Below are positions 1 through 12,024 of a DNA stretch of 64,000 nucleotides, in pieces (position 1 is the stretch's first letter; each line of letters starts with the position of its first letter). Origin of the DNA: Antilocapra americana (taxonomy: Eukaryota; Chordata; Mammalia; Artiodactyla; Antilocapridae); NCBI GenBank assembly GCA_007570785.1, contig ML661383.1:310240-374239 (forward strand), written 5' to 3'. The translations under genes and the position numbers were made by a program. The notes beneath the pieces are model-generated. The model searched no databases, had not been told where the DNA came from, and saw nothing but the letters and a program-made list of their open reading frames with translations.

Positions 1-831
1 CATTTTTAATTCTTACACTATCAGGGAAGCAGTGTAGACTGTAGGATTCTTTGTTAAGACATTTTAGGAAGGGAGTAAGGACAGAGAAAATTTTGTTTAT
101 TAAAAGAAATGTATGTACTCTAATACAAACATAACTCAGAAATATTTTTGAATTATGTGGAAATGTATTTCTTGAGAATAAGAAGTTTGAGGTAGTAAAA
201 ATCATTTGGCCTCTACTATTACGATTTGCAATAGATTCCAAAATGTGCAGTAATGGCTGTAAATTTGCCACTCTTCCTGTTAATTAAATATATTTTGGTA
301 ATTGGGTAAATTGTAGACATTTACTTAGAGTCCACAGTAGAATAATCCCAAATTGTATTATTTGACCTAGAAATTTTAAATATATCATTAGAGTGGACTT
401 GTACTTTTAAAATTGTGATGGGTAAGCAAATAGAAGATATCTGTCAAATCAAAATCATTCTGTAGACATATTCTCTCTGTGACACATGCGAAGCTCAAGT
501 GCCAGATTTGGGTCTTGAACACTGAGATGTACATCTTGGATTTTCACCATCTCATTATTTTGACAGGGTGTCCTGGAGAGCTGAGATATAGTAGCTGTAA
601 CAGGAGTTGTGAATGTTGGTAATGTAAGCACCCAAACATATAACTCCAGAAAACTTTCTTGGAAATCATAATAGTCTGAGAATTCCAGCAGGTTATGAGT
701 CATCAATTAGAGAGTTTGCCTTGTAAGTAAGGAAAATAAGGCACAGTGTAAGATTGTTATTTTGGGTGGATCTCATTGTAAGCTTTATGGCTACTCATAA
801 TTAAATGTTTATATGTGCATATATATGTATA
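1..831. other. Unassigned AT-rich sequence
   Basis: I see no gene, recognisable repeat family or RNA here. The longest open frame (about 80 codons, minus strand, near 455-706) has no recognisable motif. Confidence 0.5.

Positions 832-902
<71 letters not shown>
832..902. repeat. Compound microsatellite (TG)n(TA)n(GA)n
   Basis: Three abutting dinucleotide tracts are visible: TG about 832-850, TA about 851-870 and AG/GA about 871-902. Each is uninterrupted. The alternating TG/TA part could adopt non-B structure, and the tract is likely to be length-polymorphic (inference). Confidence 0.95.
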
Positions 903-904
<2 letters not shown>

Positions 905-1245
905 GCTGCAAGTCACTACTGGGGCAAACTTGACTTTGAATAATGGAACTCCTGTGAGGATACTGTGATTCTTTTAGACTTCAGCCCCATATTAACTGAC
1001 ATTTTGCATCAACTTTATTTGCTGCAGACAATGTGACAACTATGAAAACTGGGAGGTAATGAAGTCCCTTTCATTTGTCTCTCTTTGCCATGTATGCCTC
1101 CTGTGCTTTTGCTTCCTGACTGTTTTCCAGATGTCAGTGGCCAGTCTCCTTGGCCCTTCCCCTTCCAAGACAGCTCTGTCCCAGCAGGCCTTCCATGATC
1201 AGTTAACCTTATTTCCAGATACCATCTTCTCACCAGAATATAAGT
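903..1245. other. Unassigned sequence before the L1 insertion
   Basis: No gene or repeat is recognised. Short open frames on both strands across 1015-1265 overlap each other and show no domain. Confidence 0.45.
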
Positions 1246-1260
1246 TTAATTCCTTATTTT

Positions 1261-2037
1261 TTTAATTAATTTATTTTTTTTTATTGTTTTTGCCATACAA
1301 TGTCATGATATCACCATGGGTTTACATATGCTTCCCCTCCAGAACCCCCCTCCCTCCTCCCTCCCCCCCAGGAAATCTCGCTGCACCAGCCCCGAGCATC
1401 AATCCTGGGCTGGCGATTGATTAGACATATGATAATTAACTTGTTTCAATGCCCTTCTCCCATATCATCCCACCCTTACCCTCATCCCCAAAGTCCACGA
1501 GTCTATTCTATACATCTGCATTCCTTTTGCTGTCTTGCATGTTGGGTTCTCGTTACCGTCTTTCTAAATTCCATATATATGCATTAATATACTGTATTGT
1601 TGTTTTTGCTTCTGGCTTACTTCGCTCTGGATAATGGGCTCCAGTTTCGTCCATCTGAGTAGAATTGCTTCAAATGAATTTTTTTTTAATGCTGAGTAAT
1701 ATTCCATTGTGTATATGTACCACTGCTTTCTTATCCATTCGTCAGTTGATGGGCATCTAGGTTGCTTCCATGTCCTGGCTATTGTAAACAATGCAGTGAT
1801 GAACATTGGAGTACACGTGTCTCTTTCAATTCTGGTTTCCTCGGTGTATATGCCCAGCAGTGGGATTGCTGGGTCATATGGCAGGACTATTTGCAGCTTT
1901 TTAAGGAACCTCCACACTGTTTTCCATAGTGGCTGTACTAGTTTGCATTCCCACCAACAGTGTAAGAGGGTTCCCTTTTCTCCACATCCTCTCCAGCATT
2001 TATTGCTTGTAGATTTTTGGATGGCAGCCATTCTGAC
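1261..2037 (-). mobile_element. Young ruminant L1 3' end, 5'-truncated, antisense, with TSD
   Basis: Read on the minus strand this is the C-terminal part of L1 ORF2p followed by the L1 3'UTR and an A-rich tail (seen as T-rich at 1255-1285). A 155-codon frame (2031-1564) stays open to the natural stop and carries the usual L1 ORF2p C-terminal pattern, including the cysteine-rich segment near its start ([15 protein letters not shown]). The 3'UTR has the G-rich tract (C-runs at 1345-1370 on the plus strand). A perfect 15-bp TSD (ttaattccttatttt) flanks it at 1246-1260 and 2038-2052, so both ends are exact. It is 5'-truncated, with no endonuclease or RT domain, so it cannot move on its own. Confidence 0.93.
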
Positions 2038-2052
2038 TTAATTCCTTATTTT

Positions 2053-4457
2053 AACTGATTCATTTAATTAAACATGTCTGCATGTTAAATAAAATGAAGG
2101 CCAATCACATGCATTTAGTAAGACCAACCTTACTGAAATAATCAATGAGGAAAGTCTGTATTCATGGAAGGAATTAATATCTTTATAGAAGCATTTCAGA
2201 TCACAGGGCAGGCAATCCACGGAGATGGTGTGACCTGCATTTGTGCAAATGGTGGGGGGGCATCTTCATCTCACTTTTTTATTCATGTATGCCAGCATTT
2301 ATTTCATATAGGACTGAAACATTCCATGACTAAATTATTCCCATTCCAGTTTTGGAATGGCACCGTGTTGCCTTTACTGTACTACTTTGTCCTGTATTCT
2401 TAGAAAAGTCTCCAGGCCTTATAATCATCTATTTGCAAAGCCTTTTCTTCACTTTTCTCCAGTCTCCCAGGAGTAGGAACATTGGCCTCTCCTGTTTTGT
2501 GATCTAGCACTTAGCGAGGTGTGAGCCTCAGGGTGTGCTTCATGAAGAAAGAAAATTTTCCTGAGCAACTGACATATTTTGAAGGACTTTTTAAAACCTC
2601 TGAAGAAAGCATATAGAACTTTGTCGAGAGCTCAGCTGAGTTGGAGAAAGCTAAATTCTCAGGTATTCAATTAGGTAATCAAAGCAAACGCAAAATCACA
2701 GTAACTGTAAAACCTGTAATAATTTACTGGATAGTATAAGCAAGATGCTAAAACTGGAGATGGTGCCTATTCGCCTCTGTTCATTACCCCCAGCCAAGAG
2801 CATAGGAAGTGCACCAAGTGAGGGGCGGGTGCATTATCATCTCACTGTCCAGGGAATTCCACAGGACTCCTAACTCTTATACTCTAAGGGCCCTGGGGCA
2901 GGGGTTAGGAGACAGTAGAGGCTGGGAGTGGAAAAGTGTCTTCATCCCCTACTCATGAAGATGCCCGTGAGATGCCAATAAAGAGACCTAGGAATTAAAG
3001 TGGCTGGCCTAATGATGCGAGTAGATGTACAGCCGGCAGGCGGAACCCGCACAGGCTGGAAGGGCCAAAGTAAGGGATGACTGTATGTACAAATACACAG
3101 AAGGCCCAGAGGCCTGGAATGCAGCTCTCCTTGAGAGTGTGTGCTGGCAGTGCACCAGATCTGATGTGGGCATCTGTAGCTTGCTTTCCCCATGTGGCCT
3201 GTCAAGTAAAGCCATTGTTGTAGCCTGTGGTCGGGCCTAGACAACCACACACAGATTTTTAACCAGTACTCAGGCTTCTCAAACTTAAAGTGAATTATTA
3301 AAAATCTGCATAACTGCTTTAGGAGTTGTTTGCAGGGTGGGGTGGGGATTCACCTTTCTTTAACCTCTCTTTGTAGAGAAAATCATAAAACACTGTTGAC
3401 TATGAACGTTTTTCTCTACAAATTGCAGTGAAGGTGACATACATCTTCTAAATAAACAATGTACATTTATCTAAGTAACAGCTCACATAAATAGCATCCA
3501 GAATCTTTTAAGATGTTTTAAGGAAACAAAACCTTGTTTTACAGAATTGTAGTGCTCAGTGTTCTGTAGCAAGCCATTTTCTCTTGTAATGGTCCTTATT
3601 TATACCAAAACACGAGGTGTTTATTTATCTAGGTATGACACCTCTCATAATCTCTCTTCTCCCTAATTTGGGAAAATAAATATAACATATTCTCTTTGTG
3701 AGTTAATTATATAGAAGAAATGGTACTACATTCCTGAAGACCAGAAGAGAGCATTTTGAAGGACATATGCTGCTTTAAATATTTTGAGGAACATCTGGGA
3801 TAAATGCAGGCTTAGTCACTCTGCACAGTTCTAACTCTTAACATGATGCACAGTATACACCTAAGAAATAGCCGCAAATGCATAAAGGAATGAATGAGCT
3901 CCTTCATTTTGCTGATTTTGGTGCCCATTATGAATCTCTCCAGGGAACAACTTTGCACTTGTATCCAAAGCTGTTGTCATATAATTCCACAGGTTCTTCT
4001 CTGCTCAGGTTGTAGTTGCAAGTTATTAAAATCCTGTGAAATAGAGGAAAGAGACTTGGCAATTATACAAAAAGCTAGTACGTAGCACACAGACTATTTC
4101 CATAAAGGAGGAAACCTTTATATTTGTTAAAACCTATACAAAGGAAGATGGCTCTATAGGTGACCTTCAGCTACAACATTTCAGTTGTTCTGCACAGGAA
4201 ACTGAAAACAAACAAAAAAAACCCACAGAATTTTATTTCTCAAATGTGTTTGGGATGATTAAATAAATAGTTCCAGAATTCCTGGTGAACTTAGAATTAT
4301 AATTACTAGAGTATGTCACAGACACACTCTACTCAAAAATCTCAGTATGTACAGTACAGTGATGGTAGTAAATACTATTAGATTGTATACTTGAGATTTG
4401 CTAAGAGAGTAATTTTAAGCATACTCACCAAAAAAGAAAAGAAACACCAAACTCTAA
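2053..4457. other. Unassigned sequence with a GC-richer patch
   Basis: No gene is recognised. About 2760-3245 is clearly richer in G+C than its surroundings. It carries overlapping short open frames on both strands (e.g. 3025-3240 plus, 2942-3250 minus), the usual shadow effect of GC-rich DNA, and none shows a domain. The rest is AT-rich and featureless to me. Confidence 0.45.
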
Positions 4458-4514
4458 TAGATACAGTAATTGGTTATAGATACAGTAATTGGTAATAGAT
4501 ACAGTAATTGGCTT
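4458..4514. repeat. Three tandem copies of a 19-bp unit
   Basis: The unit tagatacagtaattggtta begins at 4458, 4477 and 4496; the copies differ only in the last few bases. It is a short minisatellite with no coding content. Confidence 0.9.
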
Positions 4515-5470
4515 ATTTGTGGTAATCATTTCACAATGTATGCATGGTATATCAAATTAACACATGTGCATGTTAAATGTATGTAAGTGTATTTGCTAAG
4601 TAAATACCTCAGTAAAGTCAGAATAAAAAAAGAAGGGAGAGTGGACTGTATAGGAACTCTCCTGCCTCCACTTCTGTGCTGAGTCTCCTGATGATCTGAT
4701 GAGATGTAGAATTCCATGGGGTAAGATGGCCCAGATAGAGTCTGCACCTCCTTTGGTTTAGACTCTTGCTTATCCCATTACAGTTAGTGATTAAAGGCTT
4801 AACTCTAAATTTTTGGCTTGTTGCTTTAATTGGCTGCTCTGGTATCTAACAGCTGGGTTCTTCTAGCTCAGCTGAGCACCTGAAAATAATCACAGGTCTG
4901 TTGAAAACCTTTGTGCCAAGTCAGAACTGTTCTATCTTGTTTAATACACTCTCCTGAAGAATACATGAGATTTATGCTTCCTGTGACATTGCTTTACAGT
5001 TGAATCTATTAATACCCACCAATACAGAACGCCTAAAGATTCAGGGCACCTGATTAGTATTTGAGGTCAAGTTTTGAGGCTGTGTCTGTGTTATCATACT
5101 TTCCCTAAATTTTAGCCCTGATCTCAGGCAATGGCCACAGCCTTGTTTCGTTCGTGAGAAGTCGTATCTCCGTTTCTCACAGTAAGGTTCTTTGACATTT
5201 TAAACAGTTCTTGGCTACCTCTGTTCAAGAAGCTCTAAGTTTCATTTTGACTAACTTATTTTTTCTTGTGTTGGTGGACATATTTTTCTTGATTTTGAAA
5301 ATGAATACATCTTTAAAATTTTCTTTTCTATTTTTGTTTTCCATTGGGCTATAGTTTTATTATTGATCAGAAATGTTTTCTATCTTTTTATATTTAACAA
5401 CGATTGTTTTTTGACTATAGTTACCAGAAATACAGCCTCTATGTAATTGAAGTTGTGCTGAGTTGAGAAT
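4515..5470. other. Unassigned AT-rich sequence
   Basis: No gene or confidently recognised repeat. A minus-strand frame of 73 codons (4526-4747) shows no motif. Confidence 0.45.
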
Positions 5471-5474
5471 TGAA

Positions 5475-5900
5475 AACAACTGACCTCAGGCCTGCAATAG
5501 CTTGAGGCAGGACTTTGGTTCCTGACCAGAGACAGAGGTCCTGTTGTGGCAGTGTGAGCACCAAATCCTAATAACCATTAGACCAGTGGTCAGTGACAAG
5601 GCCCTGGCCCTTTTGCTTTGCAGAAATGAATTCCCACAAAGACGGAAGGTAGTGATACAAGAACAGTATTTATTAGGAGGAGAAAAACTCTTTTGTCTAT
5701 TCACAGGTGAATAGACACAAAGGCAGGCTCAGAGAGAGTTGCTGAGTTGCACCCTTGTAGTTTGAATTATTTTTATGGGGCATTTCTTCTGGATTTTGTT
5801 TGGCCAGTCCTTTTGATTTGCCTGGTTCAGAATCCATATTAGACACCTCTCAGGATACTCCTATGTATGCACAATCATCTCCTGCCTCGCAACCAATAGG
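5475..5900 (-). mobile_element. Possible endogenous-retrovirus LTR (solo), antisense
   Basis: The stretch is less AT-rich than its flanks and resembles ruminant ERV LTRs from memory. On the minus strand it contains an AATAAA signal (complement of 5669-5674), followed by a GC-richer segment running toward the 3' end. No gag, pol or env sequence adjoins it, so if it is an LTR it is a solo one. I did not find a TSD or clean TG...CA ends, so boundaries and family are uncertain. The 72-codon minus frame at 5486-5704 falls inside it and is probably not a gene. Confidence 0.35.
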
Positions 5901-6210
5901 TGTTTTTACACATAATTTTTAATGAAGAATAGTTAGCCAGTATTTTTGACTAAAACAGTTGCATCTTTATTCTGATTACATGAGTATAAATGTCAGTTTT
6001 CAGTATAACCTACATTGTTTTCTATTCTCACTCACATTTCCAATAAAATAATGTAATATTTACCAAAAGCTGTCATTATTCAGATATATTTTTCTAAATT
6101 TTATAACTCTAGGGGCTTGATGACAAAAGTCTTTTGAGAAAATAAGGAATTTTAGAATTAGAAGGGACCTTCACGTATGTTATAGCAGATTGACCTTTTT
6201 TTTATGGATT

Positions 6211-6538
6211 GAAGTGAAGTGAAATGAAAGTTGACCAGTCGTCGTGCCTGACTCTTTGCAATCTCATGGACTGCATAGTCCTTGGAATTCTCTAAGCCAG
6301 AATACTGGAGTCAGTAGCCTTTCCCTTCTCCAGGTGATCTTCCCAGTCCAGAGGTTGAACCCAGGGTTTCCCGCATTTCAGGCAGATTCTTTACCAGCTG
6401 AGCTACAAAGGGAAGCCCAAGAATACTACAGTGGGTAGCCTATGCCTTCTCCAGTGGATCTCCCAACCCAGGAATTGAACCAGGGTCTCTTGCATTGCAG
6501 GCAGATTCTTTACCAACTGAGCTTTTAGGGAAGTCTTC
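6211..6538 (-). mobile_element. Bov-tA SINE, antisense, with two tRNA-derived heads
   Basis: Going right to left this reads as two successive tRNA-Glu-derived heads (6420-6535 and about 6310-6418), each ending in the gggaagcc box, then the BovA body with the gactctttgcaa block at about 6250. A 9-bp TSD with one mismatch (ttatggatt at 6202-6210, ttatgaatt at 6539-6547) supports the limits. The open frame at 6244-6438 is a by-product. Confidence 0.85.
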
Positions 6539-6547
6539 TTATGAATT

Positions 6548-7129
6548 ATTTTATCTAATTTTTGCTCATTCTATTAATTCTCATATTTATAGAGTATATT
6601 ATTCTCTAGTATACTTCAGTTAGGTGCATTCCAATTCAATATGAGTACATATAAATATATAATTAGAGAAAAAATAAGTAAACACTATCTTTAAATGTTA
6701 TATATTGTTTTAAACTCCTATATAAACTGCATATATAAAATACTACTATTTTTTGACTCAAAGTTCTTGAATATCAGTTTTTTAAAATATTTAAACATAG
6801 TAAAAATAAATTAATCTTCAAAATTTCATAGGGCATTAATGCTCAATGAAAGAAGTGAGGCATAAAAGAATATATATTGTATGACTTCACTGATATAAAC
6901 TAGCCAGAAAAGACAAATCTACAGAGATAGAAAATAAAGTTATGTTTACCTTGGAGAGGGTTGGACACAAAATCCTTTTTAGTATTTGGGAATGTTTTAA
7001 AATTTGATCTTGGTGAAATGCAGTGATGGTTTTACAATTCTTTAAGTATACTAAATTCAGTGGTTTTTCAAAATGTGATTATTTTGACAGAAAAGTTTGA
7101 TATAAAATAGTTGGACATTGAAAACAAAT
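6548..7129. other. Unassigned AT-rich sequence
   Basis: No gene. The part around 6840-7010 (a cluster of aaagaagtgaggcataaaag-like sequence) may be very old L1 3' debris, but I cannot place it securely. Confidence 0.35.
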
Positions 7130-7305
7130 GGTCAGGTAGAGTTGGGTTTAAGTCACAGCTTTACCATCAGTTGGTTATCTGACTTTGAACATAACTTCTC
7201 AGCCCCTTGGTTTTTCTCATCTGTGAAATGGGGGTGCTAATACCTACTACACAATGTTGAATTAGAATTAACTGAAATAAGGTAAATAAAACATATTGCA
7301 TCTTT
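7130..7305 (+). mobile_element. MIR SINE fragment
   Basis: The order of blocks matches the mammalian-wide MIR: a 'gggtttaagtcacagctttaccat' type segment, then 'tatctgactttgaacataacttctcag', then 'ctcatctgtgaaatggggg' and a degenerate tail. Divergence is high, as expected for this age class. Confidence 0.75.
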
Positions 7306-8990
7306 TCTAACAAATAGATTAAGTTAATGGTACACGATATGCTTGATATATTTAGGTGTGTCTTGCTCTAGGAAAATAAACCTGCCCTCTTGGACCCACA
7401 TCAAGTTTTGTTTCGTTTTGTTTTTGCCTGTAGCAAACACAGGGAACTAGATCTACGGTGTCCCCAGCATCAAGTCTTGTATACTATATTTCTCACTCAA
7501 ATGCCAGCATTGTTTTCTCAGTTAAAATTTTTTTCTTCTGCCTCTTTAAGATCAAAAGTGCATGCTGATTAAGTATTAACATAAGTGAGGTTGGGATTTA
7601 ATGTTCTTTTTTGCTGTTGTTGAAGTCTTACAGAAAACATACAGCAATGGTGTCCCATTAAAAGTTGACTATGATTTGATTTGTTCAGTATTTCTACACA
7701 CCTCTTTGTGAATACATTGATAGAAGTGTTCCATAAGAATGAGAAGTGTTGAGGCTCTGATTTAAAAATTTTGTTGCTCTTGGGCTAACAGGGACCACAG
7801 TTCATTGCAACTGTTGGCAGTAAACAACTCCAGTGTGAGGGCTATTGAGCTGCAATCATTTTAACAAGGCTTCCTGGGTGGCAGAGCCTATGGTGCCAGC
7901 AACTCATTTGAAAAGATTGAAGCCACAAATACTAACTGAGCCCTCTGGATTAATGAGACGCATTAATTCAATTCTGAGGAGCAAAACTTCATAGCTTGTT
8001 TATCTGGTTGTGATTTTATTAAATATGCCATTAAATTTGAAAGCAAGGCTTTTGATAGTCTTTGTCCCTATATCTATGTGTCGCTGTATTATAAATGAAG
8101 AAACATATTCAGTTGTAAAGTTTCAGAATGTTCTAATGTGAAAAAAGTGATGCTCTTTTTCCCTTGATGTTTCCACTACTGTTTTCTCTTATAAAAACCC
8201 GGAGAGATTTTGTAATACAGACACCAAACTGATTCAGATATGGTAATGCTGCATTTCAGTACTTTTTATCCTTTGTATACTCAGAAATATTAAAAATCAA
8301 ACACTTCTAAGCACTCTTTTCCTTACTCCCGCAATGATCCTTTAAACTGTTCTGTGGTTTCTAGGCAAGGTAATGGTGTGGCTTCTTAGTGCCGTAGCCT
8401 TAGGCTGCAAATGCTCAGAGTCCTTCAGTTTTATCCTTCAGAATTGTTCAAACTGCCTCAGTGCCAGCAGCACTGGCTTTCACATTGAGTCTCAGTATTA
8501 TGAGCATCCCAAATAATTAGCAATCCTTTAACTTTTAAATAGCACATTGCCTATGACATGTAAAACATGCATATCTTATTTTGAGTTAAGTACAAACACT
8601 TCTGCTAAAGCTTTTCAGAAGACTGTAATGATTCAGGATTCAAAAAGCAGACATTAAAAAATAAAGATCAGGTTGAACTTATTATTGAACTTATTATTCA
8701 AGATAATTGAACTTATCCTAGTGGTAACTGGTATCAATTTGATAAGCTAAAATGGTTTATTCATTATTGATGTTTTTTTCTGAATATGTTTTACAAGGTT
8801 CACTTCTTGATGTATTCCATCAGAGTATAGATTTCTGTGTTTCTCAAATTGGTTGTAATACTTGGTTTGCACATTACCTTAGAATAAATACATAATTTAA
8901 AATTGTCCTTTACTATTAGTGTACTTATGATGGTGACAGTGAAGACAATGATGAAGATTTATGTTTACTTTTAATTATATTTAGAAGATT
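7306..8990. other. Unassigned sequence
   Basis: No gene, RNA or confidently assigned repeat. The frame at 7390-7572 (60 codons) shows no motif. Confidence 0.45.
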
Positions 8991-9335
8991 ATTTTAGAAG
9001 AGTTTTAGGCTTATAACAATGTTGAAAGAAAGTTACAGAGAATTACCCTAAAAACCCTGCCCCCATGCATGTATAACCTTCCAGTTATCAAAACTGCTCA
9101 ACAGACTGGTACATTTTTAGGGCGGATGAACCTACATTGACACATCATAATCACTCAAAGTCTGCAGTTTACCTTAGGGTTTCCTCTTGATGTTGTATAT
9201 TCTATATAACATTTTAGCAAATGTATAATGACATATATACATCATTATAATTTCATACAGAGCATTTTCACTGCACTGAAAATCCTATGCTCTGCCCATT
9301 TATTGACTTTCCCCAGTGTTTACTTTTTCCAGACT
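8991..9335. mobile_element. Ancient repeat resembling an old L1 3'UTR
   Basis: The block beginning agttttaggcttataacaat and continuing with a 'ggtacatttttagggcggatgaacc' type segment resembles the same mammalian element seen at 43545-44340. I recall this pattern as old L1M 3'UTR, but the family assignment and orientation are not secure. Confidence 0.4.
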
Positions 9336-9931
9336 ATAAACTATGAGTTTTCAATGAACTGTCTTATTTAAACCTTATAGCAAATTCCCTAGCTGCAATT
9401 AATAGGCTAGAAGAATTACATCATCTGAACTAGACCAATCAGATTCTTTCATTTGAAAATTTGGAGTTGGTGTGGGATAAATTGCAGGAACAAAGGATGA
9501 AATCTAGTGGGGCTCTTACCAGACCCTTTGGCCTCCTTATGTTCTTTTTGTGTGCATGGAGAATTAAATAATAGATGCTAGGGGGAAGTAATTAAGGAGT
9601 CACAAAAGAAAAGCAAAAATAAAATTGAGGAAAGGAGAACAGCCTGAGTTCTGGATTTCTATCTAGTTCCTCCTGTTTATGAGACTACTGTACATGAATT
9701 ACATAAGATATTTCAGCTTATGCTTTCCTTGCTTACATTAGCTTGAATTCTGTTATCTGCAATCCATAAAACCTTGATTGAAGTTAATATTTTGATCAAT
9801 TGTTTTGTATACACATAAAATCATAAATACAGCACTTCTCCCATCATTTCAAATTACTGAGCTTTGTGTTCCAATGTAATTTCATTTAATCAGTCCAACC
9901 AAGAGCTATGACAAGAACAACAAAACCAAAC
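9336..9931. other. Unassigned AT-rich sequence
   Basis: Nothing recognisable on either strand. Confidence 0.45.
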
Positions 9932-10160
9932 TTGAGTGGGTTGCCATGTCCTCCTCCAGGGATCTTCCCAACCCAGGAATTGAACCCAGGTCTCCCACAT
10001 TGCAGGTGGATTCTTTGCCATCTGAGCCACCAGGGAAGCCCAAGAATACTGGAGTGAATAGCCTATCCCATCTCCAGGGGACCTTCCTGACCCAGGAATT
10101 GAACAAAGGTCTCCTGCATTGCAGGCAGATTCTTTACCAGCTGAGCTACCAAGGAAGCCC
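9932..10160 (-). mobile_element. Bov-tA SINE: two tandem tRNA-derived heads, antisense
   Basis: Two head units follow each other (about 9932-10040 and 10041-10160). Each has the antisense block 'cccaacccaggaattgaac', a gcaggnnnattctttnccan segment and the terminal gggaagccc / ggaagccc box. The BovA body with gactctttgc is absent, so this is a truncated, head-only copy of the same dimeric type as 6211-6538. Confidence 0.85.
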
Positions 10161-11004
10161 TAATGCATTGGTAATCTTGAACAAGTCATGTACCTATTTT
10201 GTGTGCTAGTTTCTTAAACTAAGTAGATAAAAATTACATAAGTAGTTTCTATTATGTCCAGATTTGTCAGTTACTGAGGTATTTTAAGGATTTCTTTAAA
10301 GTGTTAGGAAGGTAAGGAGAGTGAGTGGGTGGGGTCTTTTGTCATTTGAAAAGCCCTGTTTTTACACATACACACACACGTGTGTGAGCATACACACACA
10401 GTCATATACTGTCATACAGAAACTTACACATAAGCATATCCTTGTAAATTCTATGAAAAATTATTTTTAATAGTAGTAAGTTTGAAAGGGAAAGGAGACA
10501 TTTTGCTATTTGTTCAGTATCCAATTATATTACAGAAGCATTTGCTACCTTAACTGTTAAATACTCCGCAGCTACTTCTGCTTTATTTTTATCATTATTT
10601 GCACTGCCTTTTAAAACCTATGAAAAAAATTATACATTTTCATGGGCAGGTAACTCTGGGTCTTAGTTGAAAGAAAGTGTATTGAAGTGAAAAGAAACAC
10701 ATTTTTTTTTTTTCCAGGAACACTTCTAGTCAAAAGTCTTAGACAGTTTACACTTCTTCAAGACCTGAACAAGCCCTCCAGCTACTCTTGGATTTCTGTT
10801 TCTAATTTCAAAGCCTATTCTTAACTGAAACAAAGAGATGTATACTTAACAGATTCCCACTGATGAGGACTGGCTATTTTGTTCCTTAAAACCTAAGAGG
10901 ATGAGTTATCCAAAGGTGGTGGGGGTTAAGGGAGAGGGATGATAGTATGGAAAGATAACATGATGGAAGACAGCAGATTAGGAAGCTCCAGAAATCAGTT
11001 CCTT
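10161..11004. other. Unassigned sequence with a short CA/TG patch
   Basis: A small CA/TG-rich interval lies at about 10365-10402. No gene is visible. The minus frame at 10886-11143 runs into the L1 fragment that follows and is not a gene. Confidence 0.45.
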
Positions 11005-11773
11005 CACCAAAACAACTATTGAAGTGGTAGGAATGCAAAATAGTACAGACGCTTTGGAAAATAGTTAAACATATCTTACTGTGTAATCCAGGATTTGTTC
11101 CCCATGATACTTTTATGCAAATAAATTGAAAATATGTGTTCATACAGAAACCTGCACATGAATACTTAGAGCAGCTTTATTTATAGTTGCCAAACTTGGA
11201 AGCAACTAAAGGTGCCCTTCAGAGGTGAATAAATAAGTTGCAGTACATCCAGATGGTGGAATACTATCTGGATAAAACAAAGTGCTCTAGCAATCTATCA
11301 AAAGACATGAAAAACATTTAATGCATAATACTGTATTAAAAATCCGATGTGAAAAGGCTTTCATAGTATATAATTCCAAGTATATGATGGTATGGAAAAG
11401 AAAAACGAAGGAGACATTGAAAAGACCAAGGGTTGGGGATAAGGGCATGAATAATACAGCACAGAAGATATTTAGGGCAGTGAAAATACTCTGTATGAAG
11501 CCATAATGGTAGGTGCACTGCATTACAAATTTTTCCAAACCCATAGAATTTATTACAAGAGGGAATCCTAAGGTAAACTATAGACTTTAGGTAATCATGG
11601 TATTTCAGTGGAGGTTCATCTGTTGCAACAACGTACTTCTCTATTGTGGGATGTTATATGACAGAGTCTATGCATGTATGGAAGGAAGAGGTATATAGGA
11701 AATCTATGTAACTTCCTCTTCATTTTGCTGTGAACCTAAAACTGCTCTAAAATTATAAATATTAAAAAAAACT
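11005..11773 (+). mobile_element. Old L1 (L1M-like) 3' end
   Basis: The order of blocks follows the end of L1 ORF2 and its 3'UTR: 'agtggtaggaatgcaaaatag', 'cagctttatttatagttgcc', 'ggaatactatctggataaaac', then a 3'UTR ending in 'gtgaacctaaaactgctct' and an A-rich tail (11764-11775). No long frame survives. This is a fixed old copy. Confidence 0.8.
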
Positions 11774-12024
11774 AAAATGAACATTAGTATATTTTATTTT
11801 TGATATATAACTCCTCATTTTGTTTCCTGCATTGTTTTAAAGCATACAACAATAAATATGTTACTGCACAAAAACAGAGTGGTATAATTGGTGATAAATA
11901 ACAACTAACAACATAAATGGGATATCAGAGTTAGACAGGAAGAGAATTAAGGTATTTTATTAAAGATAATTTTGTATCAATTCAAAATATACTGTTACAA
12001 TTTGAACTAAAAATCTCCATGTTA

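Noticed and set aside
4458..4514. Possible CRISPR-like or regulatory repeat array
   Set aside because: The three 19-bp units are directly abutting with no spacers, and the genome is mammalian; it is a minisatellite.
7866..7885. ggcttcctgggtggcagagc, similar to the Bov-tA head
   Set aside because: Only about 15 bases match and nothing of the SINE follows, so it is probably chance.
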